Below, one piece after another: positions 11,268 through 22,481 of a stretch of 64,000 nucleotides of DNA. The stretch comes from Gnetum montanum (Eukaryota; Streptophyta; Gnetopsida; Gnetales; Gnetaceae): assembly GCA_015680685.1 (NCBI GenBank), contig MNCI01008581.1, forward strand, positions 116,927-180,926, read 5' to 3'. A model generated the notes under the pieces. It searched no databases. It had not been told where the DNA came from and saw nothing but the letters and a program-made list of their open reading frames with translations. The stretch's first letter is position 1; the number at the start of each line of letters is the position of its first letter. Made by a program: the position numbers and the translations under genes.

Positions 11268-12157
11268 TGATGAGTCATGATTTGTTTGCCCTTGACATTG
11301 GAGCCTTGTTTCAGAGCCTTGTTATCAATGCCCCAATGTCGAATATGCGACATCGGGGCTAGGACACGACATCAAATATCCGACATCATAGGGTCTACTC
11401 CAGGCTATAAAGATAGCGCTCCAGCTCATAATTTCCATATAGTTTTTTAGTTAGAGTAGCAAAGCCCTTGCAATTTGTTTTCTCTAGAGTTAGAATATTT
11501 TCTAAATGTCCGCAATGTGATGTTTGTAATCATATGATACCTTTGTTCAAGTGTGAAGTACTTGGACACATTACATGACTGGCAATAGAGATTGAGATTA
11601 CTTCCATCATTGTAGCATCCACTTAGATTATTACTTTTGAATTATTAATTATTCACTACTTTCTTTAGTTAAATGTTTTCATTTATTGTTATTTACTATT
11701 CTTGATATTAAGTGGAATGCATACACCTTAATCACGAACATTTAAGTGTAGATACTTGGTAATCCAGAAGTGTATCATTTGGCATAACCAGTGATGTATA
11801 CTTGGCAGTCCCAGAAGTAGTCTCACAAAGTCCATCATGTGTATGGACAATTAAGTATGGATACTTATCACCATAGGCTAGTTTAGATCTTGTTTTCCAT
11901 TATTCATTAGTTTAATTAATCCATCTCTTTATCGTCATGAGGAGTAGCATAGAATTAATAACAACATCATACATCTCACTTTGGACTAAACCATATGTGA
12001 CAAAGCTAACACTAGTCCAAGTGGGAAGATAGTGAACTGTGATCAAAGCATAACAATCTAGATGCCAAAAGTAGTCCCATCCATAGAATTTGACTAGATC
12101 TTGCATGAACGCTTGTGATTCGTATGGTTGAGCGTAGGGGTACCTCATTGCTCATCA
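11268..12157 (+). repeat. E2 5' LTR
   Basis: 890 bp, starting TGATGAGTC and ending CTCATCA. The TATA box (TATAAAGA) is at 11406-11413, giving a U3 of only 138 bp. The end CCTCATTGCTCATCA is shared with the 20698 end of E2 and, less exactly, with E3. U5 carries TTGGTAATCCAG and TTGGCAGTCCCAG words around 11755-11815. Confidence 0.85.
11331..11358. promoter_or_regulatory. Inverted repeat in E2 U3
   Basis: CCCCAATGTCG at 11331-11341 is mirrored by CGACATCGGGG at 11348-11358 with one mismatch and a 6-nt loop. It lies 48 bp upstream of the TATA box, inside a longer run of ATTGGAGCC / CAGAGCC / CGACATC words (11288-11390). Confidence 0.75.
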
Positions 12158-12158
12158 T

Positions 12159-12176
12159 TGGCATCATTGCTGGGGA
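12159..12176 (+). promoter_or_regulatory. E2 primer-binding site (tRNA-Asp type)
   Basis: TGGCATCATTGCTGGGGA, one base after the LTR. It differs from TGGCGCCGTTGCCGGGGA at four places, all C-to-T or G-to-A. Confidence 0.8.
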
Positions 12177-12326
12177 TGGTGCTAGTTATCTAGATTAGTT
12201 ATATCATACATGATTGCTGTAAAAGGTCTTAACGATATATCCTTTAGAAATTATTAAATCCGATACACCAAGAATAATGTCTCTCCCACATGACCATGAC
12301 AATGCATTATATAGCAAATTATTCAT

Positions 12327-14530
12327 TGGAGAAATAATGCAATATACGATGAAGAAGATTGGAGTGATCAACCTTATGTAGGGGTTTCTTATGATCATGA
12401 TCACCCTGACAACACTCAAAGGCTACATTCACCTAAGGTAGACAACCTTGGAGGAGATGACATAGGTTCTGAACTAGAGGAGGCCTCAAGGCCTAAGACC
12501 TCCTTGAAACCCAGAAACAATAAATCAAGGGACCCCAAGGAACACTATAGAAGCCATGGCGATTCTCCCAGATCCTCATCTTCCTCTTTCCCTTCAACAT
12601 CCAGTTCTGATGAAGATGAATGTAGGTATAGAGATAGAGCTCCACCAAAGGGTCAAAATAAAAACTAGAATTGAACCCACAGGAAAAGTCAAAGAAGTCA
12701 CGATGACCATAGAAATTTTCCGCACAATCTATTTGATGACAATGAACCCCTTTTGGCCATGAAGAGCCTAATGCATATCATAGAGGCAATTAGGATATCT
12801 CACAAGCATCATAAAAAGAATTGTCTACCGAAGCTTGATATGAACAATCATCCTCAATTTGCAAGAGGCTATAATGCAGATTCGCAACATCATTTACAAG
12901 CCTTCTATGATGCCTATGCATTCTACAATGTGGAAAGTGAGTGGAAAAAGCTTAAGCTCTTTCATAGGACACTAATTGATAGAGCCAAAATGTGGTATTG
13001 ATCGTTGAAACCAAATTCAATCCGACGATGGTCTACGATGATAGAAATTTTCAACAAGAAATACCAAACCTATAAAAGAGTGTCCAATCTAAGGAGAGAA
13101 ATCCAAGAGTGGAAACAAGAACAACATGAACCCTTGGACATGGTCTTAGATAGATATTATGCTTTACTGAGTTAATGCCCAAGCCATGGTTTCTTCGAGG
13201 AAGAGTGACTTTACCACATCATAGATGGGCTTCATAATGAAACAAGGGTGACCCTTGGGATGTATGCCCCAAGGCAATTATACGAGCTCCAAGCCCATTA
13301 GATCAAAGAGATAATAGAGCATGTGGAAATAGAAGAAGAAGAGATATGCAAATGGGAGAATGTCAAGAAATATCAATGGGACCCAACTCTTCAACAAAAG
13401 GAGGTCTAGATCTATGGTAAGGAGAACAAAACCACTTTCAATAAGGTGATTTCAAAACAAACATTGCTAATACAGAAATCAATGAATGAACTTGAAGAAA
13501 AGCTTAATAGGATGTCCAAATGGATATATGAAAATGTTTCAACTTTCATTGATATAGTCGAGGAGAGGATCATGCAAAACAAGCCAGGTGATCACACTAA
13601 ATAGAGAATACAGAACTAAGAAATAGGTAAGAACATTTTTTGGCAAAAGGGAAACATGGCTAAAGAAAGTGAGGCTATAGACTCAACCATAGATGAAGAT
13701 AATGGATGTAACATTTGCATATATGATTATCCAAAGGGCCATTGCCCAGTCTTGTTACATCTATGGGAGTATTGGATAGGTGCCTTAAATATGAAGTTTT
13801 TGCAAAAGCACATGCCTAGGAGATTTCCTCTTCCACAAGGTAATTATAGACAGTCCCACAACCGATCATACCATCCTAGGGATACTTATTACTAGCCTCA
13901 ACATAGTCATCGACTGCAGTGGTAACAACCACAGTCCTAGGGGAGGCCACCACCAAATCAGCCCTATCCTTCCTACTTGTCGAAATTACATGGATACTAT
14001 GTTCAACACCCTATTTCTCAAACTAGTTCTACATCCTCTACTTCTAATCGCCACTACCACTCTCCTGAGTACCATCAATTCATGACATCCCCTGAAGGAT
14101 CACCACCTCATGCCTCTTACCATCCATCCTACCCTTGATATTCTTATAATCCACCTCATTATATTCCACCACCAAGGACACAGGAAGGTTTTGCACCACA
14201 ATATTAACAAATGAATGTCACTTATGCTACACATGTGCATAGACATGCCATCACTAGTGTGTCTCAATTACAATGTAGGAAACGCCCCTTCTGGAGGAAA
14301 GGCCATAAGCCAAAGAAAACCATGCATGGACCCACCACATCATTAAGCCAACACAATGCCAATCTAGTGCACCACCTTCTTTTTCACCATCACCATCCTC
14401 TGAGCCTACACAAGGGCCACCATCCATCAGTACTCCAATCCCAAATCCAACCAATGAATCTACAAGCATGGGGAGACAAACAAATCCATGCATACCATAT
14501 CATGATCAAGGGTGTAATTGTGGGCTAGCC
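12327..14530 (+). pseudogene. E2 gag pseudogene with linker
   Basis: Gag would build the particle that packages this element. The first part (12327-12600) is acidic and Ser-rich (DEEDWSDQPYVGVSYDHDHP) and differs from the N-terminus of E0/E1/E3. The capsid core is at 12753-13300: IEAIRISHKHH, LDMNNHPQF, HLQAFYDAYAF, KLKLFHRTLIDRAKMWY, then SNLRREIQEWKQE. The Cys/His block at about 13705-13750 reads CNICIYDYPKGHC. A Tyr/Pro/His-rich linker runs to about 14200, then KKRPFF-like RKRPFW near 14280 as in E3. Stops at 13001 and beyond fall mostly at codons that are Gln or Arg in relatives. The ATG cannot be fixed because the frame is broken. Confidence 0.75.
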
Positions 14531-14721
14531 ATCCATAATGTTCACACACCTCATACCCTGACCCACCATACATTTAACAACCAAGTGTGTGACCGATGAT
14601 TTTTCAACCTAGCCACCGCACCACCAACAAACACCTAGTGGCTAGGGCATGAATGGTTACTAATGTTTCATACATGCATGGATCCCAATTATCCACTTAT
14701 TAATCCTTGTCATAGCCAAAT

Positions 14722-14739
14722 GTTTAGTCATGGGGGTTA
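14722..14739 (+). promoter_or_regulatory. Upstream polypurine-tract-like copy in E2
   Basis: TTTAGTCATGGGGGTTAC repeats the motif that precedes the LTR (CAGTCATGGGG at 16678 and 20290). It lies just after the coding remnant and before the 3' noncoding domain. E3 has the same extra copy at 30961. Confidence 0.65.
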
Positions 14740-16677
14740 CCTCCCATTCTAGTCTTCAAGATTCTTAAGTATTTTTCATCTTTGTTTTACACATTCTTTA
14801 TTTTACATCTTCTTGTTTTCATGTTATTAATATTTTCTAATTTTTTTTACAACATCGTTAGTACATTTGCTATTTCTTGAATATTTTACACCTTCTTTTA
14901 TATTTTCTTTTATCTTGGGGTGATTTTCTAAGTTTTTGTTAATAAGTGCCAAGTACAGTGGTAAGGCGTTGATTGATGGTGGTATGTACTATGTCTATTA
15001 TTTGATTGTTGGTATTTGGTTTCTAGCTTTGAATTTCATTACAGATGATTAGGACACTGGTTCTTTTTCATGCAACAGGCAATGAATCCACAACATCCAC
15101 CCATCCACCCATCCACAAACTCTATGGTTTTCCTTGTTTTAGAAATGTGTAGTCCCTTTTTCATAAATAAAACTTTAATAAATTTGTAACTTTGGTAGTT
15201 TTTAGAATTGGGAAGGATTCAAAGGATTGAATAGGATGTGGCTTCAAGGGGATTTGATATTCTTTGTGCCTTCCTAATTGCCTAGGTGCATGTGTGTTTT
15301 CATGAATTTCTTATTATTCCATGTCCATCAATAAAAGGAAGTTGAATAAGTCCTTGCATGGTGTGGTTCTCATAAAAAAAATGATGTGAATTCAAAGCAC
15401 ACCCCTTAGAAAAAATAAATGCATGTGTCTTTGTATGGTGTGGTTCCCATTTCAAAAAGAAAAATAATGGGAATTCAAAGCACACCCCTTAGATAGAATA
15501 AACGGGCTACAAGCATTGGTTATGGGACTAGCCCCCTCTAACTAAGGCCCTTCCTCACTTCCTACTTATTCTCTAATAAGGAATGGTGGTTGTTCTATGG
15601 GAGCACTCTTATGTCTTAGGGGATGGACTGGTCTTACAATGTTCATGTGAAGTCACTAAACATGGTTGGTTTTGGTTTAGACTAAAGATGGATCCTATCA
15701 AGTCATTTAACCACAAAATCCACAAGGGACTTCATGTGACCTTAATTAGGAACTCCATTCCACTCTCTCATCCATCTATGCTTTCCATGTCTCATCTCAC
15801 TACCAATTTCATGTTATTGATTCAATGTCTTGGTTTGATGTGTTAGAATTTTTAGTTAGGTTCTTTTGGGTTTTTGTACTTAACCTTTTGTAACCATTAA
15901 TCATCCATGGAGCCCACAAACTCTTTGGTTTGAAGTTATGCAAGGGCATAAATGACCTGTGCCTACTTTTGGGAGGACCCACTTGCATCTCTTTTGGTTA
16001 GATTAGTTAAGTTCTTTATCCTTAGACACTCTTACAATCAAATCTTTTTGTTTACCCCATCAATGATATCCAATTCTGCACATCTTCACAACATTTTTCA
16101 ATGAACTTTCCTTTTTATTGTTGTGAATTCTTACACCCTCTTCAAATATTTCCTTGTGTCAAACTTTTTCAAATTTAATAGACCAGTTATCTATTTGACC
16201 TTATTTGTCAGCCTTCTTGCTAACACTACTAAAGGAATTAATCTACCATAATCACAACCTAGCTGAGTGTAGCCACCAAAGAGATAAGGTACTTAATAGC
16301 TATATGTTATACCTTACATACTAATTCATGATTTTGTTATGATTGCAATGGAAAGCATGGACTAGAAGTAGGACTATCTTCACCAAGGATGATGTAGTAG
16401 CACCTTGTGACAAGGACCATTCATGATCATTAGATCTTCTATCTCTCTCTTCGGCTACCAAGAGGTGTTGGATGTTAGTTTTTTTTTCCAGGGTGTTCAC
16501 TTCTCTTATCATGAACACCTACTTTTGTAAAGCTTATAACTCTGTACAGTTGGGCACTCAGCATCTGTCTACTCCACCTGAGTCAGTTTGTATGTCAGTC
16601 AATAATCCCATACCTACCTAATATTTTTGTAAGAAACTTGTTCCTCATTGTGTTTAACTTGAGGATGAGTTTTCATT
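14740..16677 (+). other. E2 3' noncoding domain
   Basis: About 1.9 kb between the two polypurine-type motifs. It aligns by eye with E3 30979-32890 in order: a pyrimidine-rich TTTTACA tract, the CATCCACCC segment, the TGCATGGTGTGGTTCTC block, the CTCTAACTAAGGCCC block, the GGGAGGACCCACTTG block and the GAGGATGAGTTTTCATT approach to the LTR. Shared blocks carry indels that break any frame, so conservation looks nucleotide-level rather than coding. Confidence 0.65.
15351..15492 (+). repeat. Local direct duplication in E2 3' domain
   Basis: The 60-65 bp block starting TGCATGGTGTGGTTCTC and ending TCAAAGCACACCCCTTAG occurs at 15351-15410 and again at 15428-15492. E3 has it once (31534-31600), so the duplication is specific to E2. 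Confidence 0.8.
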
Positions 16678-16691
16678 CAGTCATGGGGATA
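16678..16691 (+). promoter_or_regulatory. Polypurine tract before LTR-like head
   Basis: CAGTCATGGGGATA directly precedes TGATGAGTC at 16692, the normal arrangement for plus-strand priming next to a 3' LTR. Confidence 0.7.
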
Positions 16692-16848
16692 TGATGAGTC
16701 ATGATTCGCCTGGCCTTGACATCAGAGCCTTGACATTGAAGCCTTGTATCAGAGCCTTGTTATTGATGCCCCAACATTAGATACACAACGTTGGGTGTGT
16801 GACATTGGGGCTAGGATGCAACGTTGAATATTAGATAATAGATTTCCC
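16692..16848 (+). repeat. E2 3' LTR head (U3 only)
   Basis: TGATGAGTCATGATTCGCC matches the start of the 5' LTR and continues through the GAGCCTTG words, CAACGTTGGG palindrome and GGGGCTAGGATGC to about 16848. Homology with the 5' LTR then stops before the TATA box, and the aORF leader begins. R and U5 are not present here. Confidence 0.75.
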
Positions 16849-17428
16849 CTAGCAGCAAAAATCAATCCATGGGAAAAACCAGAATCAGACCCCCACAGAA
16901 ATTAAAACTTCATTTCCCTCATTTGCTACTAGGGGAGTTGTTGCAATTTTTTCTTGCAACTAGAGCTTTGTGCCTCCATCTCCCATTGGCAATATCTAGC
17001 TCTTTAAAGCTCCAATTTTTGTGATGTTCAAATCTATTTGAACCCAGAGTGTTCAACTTAGTCATTGGGGGGGGTGCTTGCATGCAAACTTTGCATTGAT
17101 TTGCTATCATTTGGAAGGTATCATAAGGGTAAGGATGTAAAAACCTTAGGAATTATAATGCAAAATCACTAACAATAATGCCAAATGTCCAATTTTTGTA
17201 ACCCACAAGCCCATAACCATTATTTTAAGCCATAAGTAATGAAAAAGGAACTAGTTGTGATGGGTCATAGAGGAGATAAACAATTTTAGGGGATTTTTCT
17301 TGAAAATTTTTCTAACCCTGCAATCATATGAATTATGAGCTCAATGGACTAAGGCTATGAGTAAGGTATACATTGATTAATGATAATAAGCATAACCCTA
17401 GTAACACCTAGTTTTTGCTTGATTGCAG
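16849..17428 (+). other. Leader of the E2 aORF
   Basis: Noncoding. It shares blocks with the E0 leader (AGTGTTCAACTTAGTCATTGGG, here cited in part) and ends in TTGATTGCAG directly before the ATG at 17429, a good 3' splice site. A run of eight or more G lies at about 17066. A donor for the putative intron was not identified with confidence. Confidence 0.5.
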
Positions 17429-20122
17429 ATGGCCCTAAAAAGAGGTGCTCAGGGTGAACCCCCGTAGAGAGTCACTAAACATCCACGTGGTGGTCATGGT
17501 CAGTAAGAAGAACATGAGGAACATGCTAAGCAGGAGGCCCATTCTTTTATTATCCATCAAAAGGCCCCTGCTATGGGGCAGTCGGCCCAAGGAGAGGCCA
17601 AAGAAGTACTAGCCCCCGAACAGGGACAACATGAAACATTACGCCCTGATTGTCTTATCTTGCTGTCACCTTGAAGAAATCCACATTGGCTTTGGTCATT
17701 GTGGAAATAAACTTTGGTCCATTCATGGAGTTTGCTCTAGAAGTAGTGTGGATGCAACTCAAAGCATCCCCATTGTGGCCTATCTTGTCTGACAGTGGTG
17801 AATGGCACCTAGGTAAAGCCCATCAATTCTGGCATAACAAAGATGAGGGCACCACTATTAATATTTGTGGGGTGATTGTCTCTTACTCAGTCAAGGACAT
17901 TGCTGTAGCTCTCAAACTACCCAATGAAGTGGCCAAGGTTGCTCAACTATCCACTAGATCTGACCCTGAAACAAAGAAATTATGGTTGAGATGGGCGTAT
18001 GGTAAAGAGGACAAGTCATACCATGAAATGACTTTGGAAGAGATAACCTACTTTAAGATTGGGATGTACCACCTATTTCCTACCAAAAGGCTCAATCGAA
18101 TCTTGACTTATGTGGCTAGGGGAAGTGCCATTCTAATGGGAAAATTGCAGTCAATCTTCACCAATATTACTTCACAGAAATCCAAAGGTGGTTCAAAGAA
18201 ACAAAATCAAGGAGACCAACACTTCCATTTCCCTATTTGATCAGAAAGTTGTGCAAGTGCGCTAGAATCTTGCGATATACTAATGATATCCCTAGGAAGG
18301 CTTAGCACACCTCATTTGTAAAACTCCTAAAAATTGCAATGCTAAGAAAAGATTCTGGTAAGAAGCAAGAAGCTGAAAAGGAGATAGAACCAAGAATAGA
18401 AATGCAACAAGAGGTTGAGTAGTGTCCACAAGCACAAGCTCTGTCGCCACCACTGCAAGATTATAGACCGTCGATGAGCCATGTGTAGAGGATTGCTAAA
18501 AGTATCAACTGGGAAAGTAGGGATGAGGCCAATCTCTTCCAAGTTATGGACAATGCCATATGGCCCACCATATCAACTGATTCAACAAGGGGAGAGATCT
18601 CAATATATTTAGAAGGAGGGGGATCTCAATGGTCATGCCAGATCTCTAGAAATGCTACATCCTTTCAAGTCACATTGGAAATTGGAGAAGGCATCACAGT
18701 TGTGGTGCTACAACATGAGGATGCAGCAGGCATAGCGGAGGTGAGTACTAATCACATCAAAGAGTCATTTAATGTTCCTGTTGTGCCTCCAACTAATCTG
18801 GCATGAGCTAGAGATGCACAAATGCTAGCTGAGACCTCAATGACTCTTGCAGTGCATGAAGATTTGCTTGATTGCTTATTGCAAATGGGCCAAGTGATGA
18901 CCACTCTGTTTGACATCCCCAAGAATGTCACCATAGCACAATTAGAGCTCATCACCACTAAAGGAAAGTTGGTAATGGAAAAGGTTAGGGTAGAACACAT
19001 AGAAGCTAAGATACAAATATTGCAAGAAGAGATGGCTGCCTTGCAAGCTAAAAAATAGGATCCTACCCATTTTGTCACACCAAACCAACTGGAGCAATTC
19101 AGGACTGTGGAGCTCACCAAGCTAGCAAAGGAAAAAGTAGCTATGGAGTGATAGAAGGAGATGGTGGTTTGGAATGCCTTTGCTATAGACACACAATCTC
19201 ATGCATATAAAAAGAAACTAACCACCGTCTAAAAAGAAAATAAGTAGCTCACTATAGAAAATTCTCGATTGACCACTATAGAAACACAAAAGAACATCTT
19301 AGAAGAAAGTGTTCACTAGTTACCAAAACAATTGGTGAGGGTTAACTAAGATATGAGTCGATTGGCCCAGGAAAATAGAACCCTCTTCATGGAGGAGGTA
19401 CGCACTATTTGCCAAAAGTTAGCAATCGAGTTTAGCGTGTGGCAAAACGAGGCCAAAAAGCATGAAAAATTAAAAGAGCACTTTCGTGACCAAGTTGGCA
19501 TGTATAAGAAAATCAATGAAAAGGAAATCAAGATGGCCAAGGCCCACATCAACTCCTTGTCATCGCAAAATTCTGAATGGCAAACCATCTTGAATAGTTA
19601 TGCCATGGTCCAACAAGCAAAAGTAAAAAACAAAGACCTACAAATAGAGGATTTAAAAGAGTACATGGCATTGGCTAACCTTAAAACAAGTGGTGACCAC
19701 CTATGCATTGTATGAGAAAGAGTTTGTGGATTGAAAAGATGCTTTGCAAAAGTTGCAAGTGGCAAACTCAGAGTTGGAGGTGGCCAAAACTAGTTATTAG
19801 GAATAGAAAGATGTAGCCACAAACTTGGCTCACAAATTGACAAATTATCATGATCTCAAAGATAAAGCTAGGGCTTTTGAAGAAGAATGACGATAGTTTG
19901 CAGCATGGTATATAAAAGTAAATCAAATGTTTCCACAGTTGCCATGTCCTTGGAATGTACTGATGCTAGCACACATCGACACAACAACCTAGATGGTGTA
20001 TGACCCAAGGATGGAGGAGCAAAAGTTGCAGGCTTTGCTCAATCAATACAAGTTTCAATAGCCTAGCGACAAAGAGAAGTAGCAAATGGAAGAGCCACCA
20101 CCTTCGGGCACTACATGAGCTT
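17429..20122 (+). pseudogene. E2 accessory ORF (aORF), plant-transposon-domain and coiled-coil protein
   Basis: Start ATG at 17429 follows an acceptor-like TTGATTGCAG. The longest open part is 17650-18240, with EINFGPFMEFALE, SPLWPILSDSGEWHLGKA, FWHNKD, VIVSYSVKDIAVALKLPNE, then LTLEE-like MTLEEITYFK, YHLFPTKRLN and GSAILMGKL. This order is reminiscent of the Pfam 'putative plant transposon protein' domain; I infer that by eye. After a frameshift a second frame is open from 18546 to about 19715 with only single stops: an acidic linker, then coiled coils (IEAKIQILQEEMAALQAK; MSRLAQENRTLFMEEVRTI; KHEKLKEHFRDQ). Full length would be roughly 850-900 residues. It matches the E0 aORF throughout. 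No catalytic motif was seen. It might be structural or envelope-like, but I cannot assign a function. Confidence 0.7.
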
Positions 20123-20289
20123 CCCAATCTTGTTTTTTTCTTTTTACTAATGTGTCCCATTTTTGTACCACACCACTATGGCATGCAAGATTCTTGTTCA
20201 TTTTTTAGTCAATTAATAATCTCATGCTTGTCAATATTTTGTAAAGAACTTGTTCCTCATTTTTTTTAACTCGAGGATGAGTTTTCATT

Positions 20290-20303
20290 CAGTCATGGGG
20301 GTA
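20290..20303 (+). promoter_or_regulatory. Polypurine tract before terminal LTR of E2
   Basis: CAGTCATGGGGGTA precedes TGATGAGACATC at 20304, after the family approach GAGGATGAGTTTTCATT. Confidence 0.75.
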
Positions 20304-20698
20304 TGATGAGACATCATAGTAAGGTCCCGATGTCGAATATGTGACATCAGAGCCCTAATGTTGTGTACCCAATGTCTGAGCCAATAAACGATGTTGCGTA
20401 CTTGACGTTACCTCATCTAAATCTCACCTATTTGTTTTCTATTATTCATTAGTTTAATTAATTCATCTCTTTATTGTCATTAGGAGTAGTATAGAAATTC
20501 GACAACATCATATGCCTCACTCTAGACCAAACCATATGTGACAAAGCTATGACTAGTCTAAGTAGGAAGACAGTGAACTATGATCAGAGCATAACAATTT
20601 AGATGCTACAACTAGTCCCATCGACAAAATTCGACCAGATTGTGCATGAATGCTTGTGATTCATATGGTTGAGTGGAGGGGTACCTCATTGCTCATCA
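20304..20698 (+). repeat. E2 terminal LTR, internally deleted
   Basis: 395 bp, TGATGAG to CTCATCA. A 100-bp head with CGATGTCGAATATGTGACATC words is joined at about 20434 to the last 270 bp of the LTR; those last 270 bp align closely with 11886-12157. About 490 bp carrying TATA, R and early U5 are missing compared with the 5' LTR. Confidence 0.75.
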
Positions 20699-22342
20699 AT
20701 CGGTAACAATTTTTTGGATTAGTAGCATCTCTTTTCAAATTGCTTGGTCCAAGGTTTCTTCCTCTTGGGTATCACACACCTGTGCATCTCTCTTTCTTAT
20801 AATTGAATTCCTATTGTAGTCTTCAATTGATTCCCATTTTTTGAGTTCACCTTCTTCTTTTATCACTTGATTGATTCATCTTTGAATATGATGGACAATT
20901 AGTTCTAATAATCTTCCTTGGGTGTAAACCCTAAGGCTCTCTTTGGTTTTTCTTCTCAACCCATGTACGATGTGCCTAAGCTGTTCCTTTGATGAAAATC
21001 TATGGCCTAGGCATCTATGTAATAGTGAATAATATCTACCAATTGTTGCATCAAGGGTTTTGTGAGTTCCTTATTTTCAACCCTAGATTTTTTTTCATAG
21101 ATTTAATACTCATGAATAGATCTAATATTTGTCATTAAATATTTCAAGCATGGTACTCCAATGTCTAATGGATTCAGGTTCCAATGACTTGTACCAACTT
21201 TCCACTTCCTTTGTAAGTATTTTAGGAAATAACTTTAATTTATACTAATCACTCTCTATGTTTTGAGGGGCACAAACATTGTGGAATGCTTGAAGGTGAT
21301 GCTATGGATTAGCATTGTAACCACCTTCAAATCGTGGCATATTGTTCATATCTAGCCATTTGCTTCAACTATCTCTCACATGCCTACTTGGTATGTAGAA
21401 AGCTTCCCAAATATTGATCATGCTTCGAGTTTCCATGAGGGGTTCATCATCGTGATTGGGTTTGTATGCTCTATTGTAGCGATGGCCCCTTCTATGCTCA
21501 TGCCTCTCTTAATCCTCTCTTCTATTTATTCTTCTCCTTCTTTCATGCTCATCATCTTCTAAATCAGAGTACCTTGAATATCTATCATGATGACCATGAG
21601 TTCACCTTTTGTCCTTATCAGAGTCTCAATACTTGTGTCATCTCTTGTCAGAGTCCTTTGATGATCGTGATGAGGTTGATGAGGTAGCAGGAGAATGGTG
21701 CTAGCTGGTTCTCCTTTCATGACTCTTGTATGTTTCTTTGTAGGATTTAGTAGGAACCCTTGGCCTAGAGTCCCACTTGTATCTTGAGTCAATATCCTTC
21801 CCTTTATGTGTCTCTACCAGAGTAGAATGAAGTTGGGCTTTGACAGGTTTCTCTAGTCTAATGACAGGTGTTTTTGTTAGCTCCTCATGGTTCTAGTGGA
21901 GTTTTTCTAAAATGAATTAATTAGCATCAAATTCTTCTATGACAATAGAAGTGTTGGCCTACTTCCCTTTGTTGTGTATATGTTTGATCTCCATGGCAAC
22001 ATCTCTTCTCATCTGGTCCTTTATGGGTTCATAGGGTTTAGTCATGTGTTGAGTCACATGATACCCTTCTTGAATTTGGTCTAACTACATTCCCTTTAGA
22101 ATAGTTTGTAGCATGTTTAGTATTGCACATTCTGGAGGCAAAACTATGTCATCTTGCATGTCCTTCCACCTCATTTTCTTGTCCTGATGGAAGATGAAAG
22201 TAAATTCTGGATGGTAAGGATCATTGTGAGCATAAGTGATTCTTGTCTACATTGGCATCCTTCATTTTTCTTCATCAATGATTCTATCACTACTACTTCT
22301 TGTCTCCTTGGTAGGTGATGGTTCATCATTATGTGAAGTCAT
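20699..22342 (-). pseudogene. E0 gag N-terminal part
   Basis: Start ATG at 22342-22340 (MTSHNDEPS), about 120 nt downstream of the E0 primer-binding site. Early block YAHNDPYHPEFTFIFHQDK, then DIVLPPECAILNML, matches E3 (YAHPNEYIPNFTFILHQD). A Ser/Arg/Asp-rich stretch with HSPATSSTSSRSSKDSD lies at about 21560-21740. The capsid core with NMPRFEGGYN-like and HLQAFHN-like sequence lies near 21290-21400 and continues to the E2 junction at 20699. Many TAG, TAA and TGA stops. The remainder resumes at 11267 on the other side of E2. Confidence 0.75.
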
Positions 22343-22462
22343 ATTATGGTTTTTAGATGGTTTATGTTAAAAGTATGCTTTACTTATATTTGTTAGGTTT
22401 GACTTTGAATTTCAGATACAACAAACTTTGAAAAATCAATTACTTAACATAACATTGACTTG

Positions 22463-22480
22463 TCCCTGGCAATGGCACCA
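22463..22480 (-). promoter_or_regulatory. E0 primer-binding site (tRNA-Asp type)
   Basis: Minus strand TGGTGCCATTGCCAGGGA, one base inside the LTR end. Three differences from the tRNA-Asp complement, all transitions. Confidence 0.8.
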
Positions 22481-22481
22481 A

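Larger units (their letters stand above)
11268..20698 (+). mobile_element. E2: non-autonomous gypsy element with gag and aORF, no pol
   Basis: Order: 5' LTR (11268-12157), primer-binding site, gag (to about 14530), 3' noncoding domain (14740-16677), polypurine tract, LTR-like head (16692-16848), aORF leader and ORF (16849-20122), a second polypurine tract, and a short LTR (20304-20698). Protease, RT, RNase H and integrase are missing; the gag linker passes within about 200 nt into the 3' domain. It must have used enzymes from a relative such as E3. The 5' LTR pairs best with the 16692 head in its first 150 bp and with the 20434-20698 tail in its last 270 bp, so aORF appears to sit inside or in place of the middle of the 3' LTR. 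Confidence 0.75.

Noticed and set aside
17650-18240. 196-codon open frame as a host gene
   Set aside because: A diverged copy exists on the minus strand at 5106-7345 in the same TE context, and it is flanked by LTR parts and polypurine tracts, so it is part of a mobile element.
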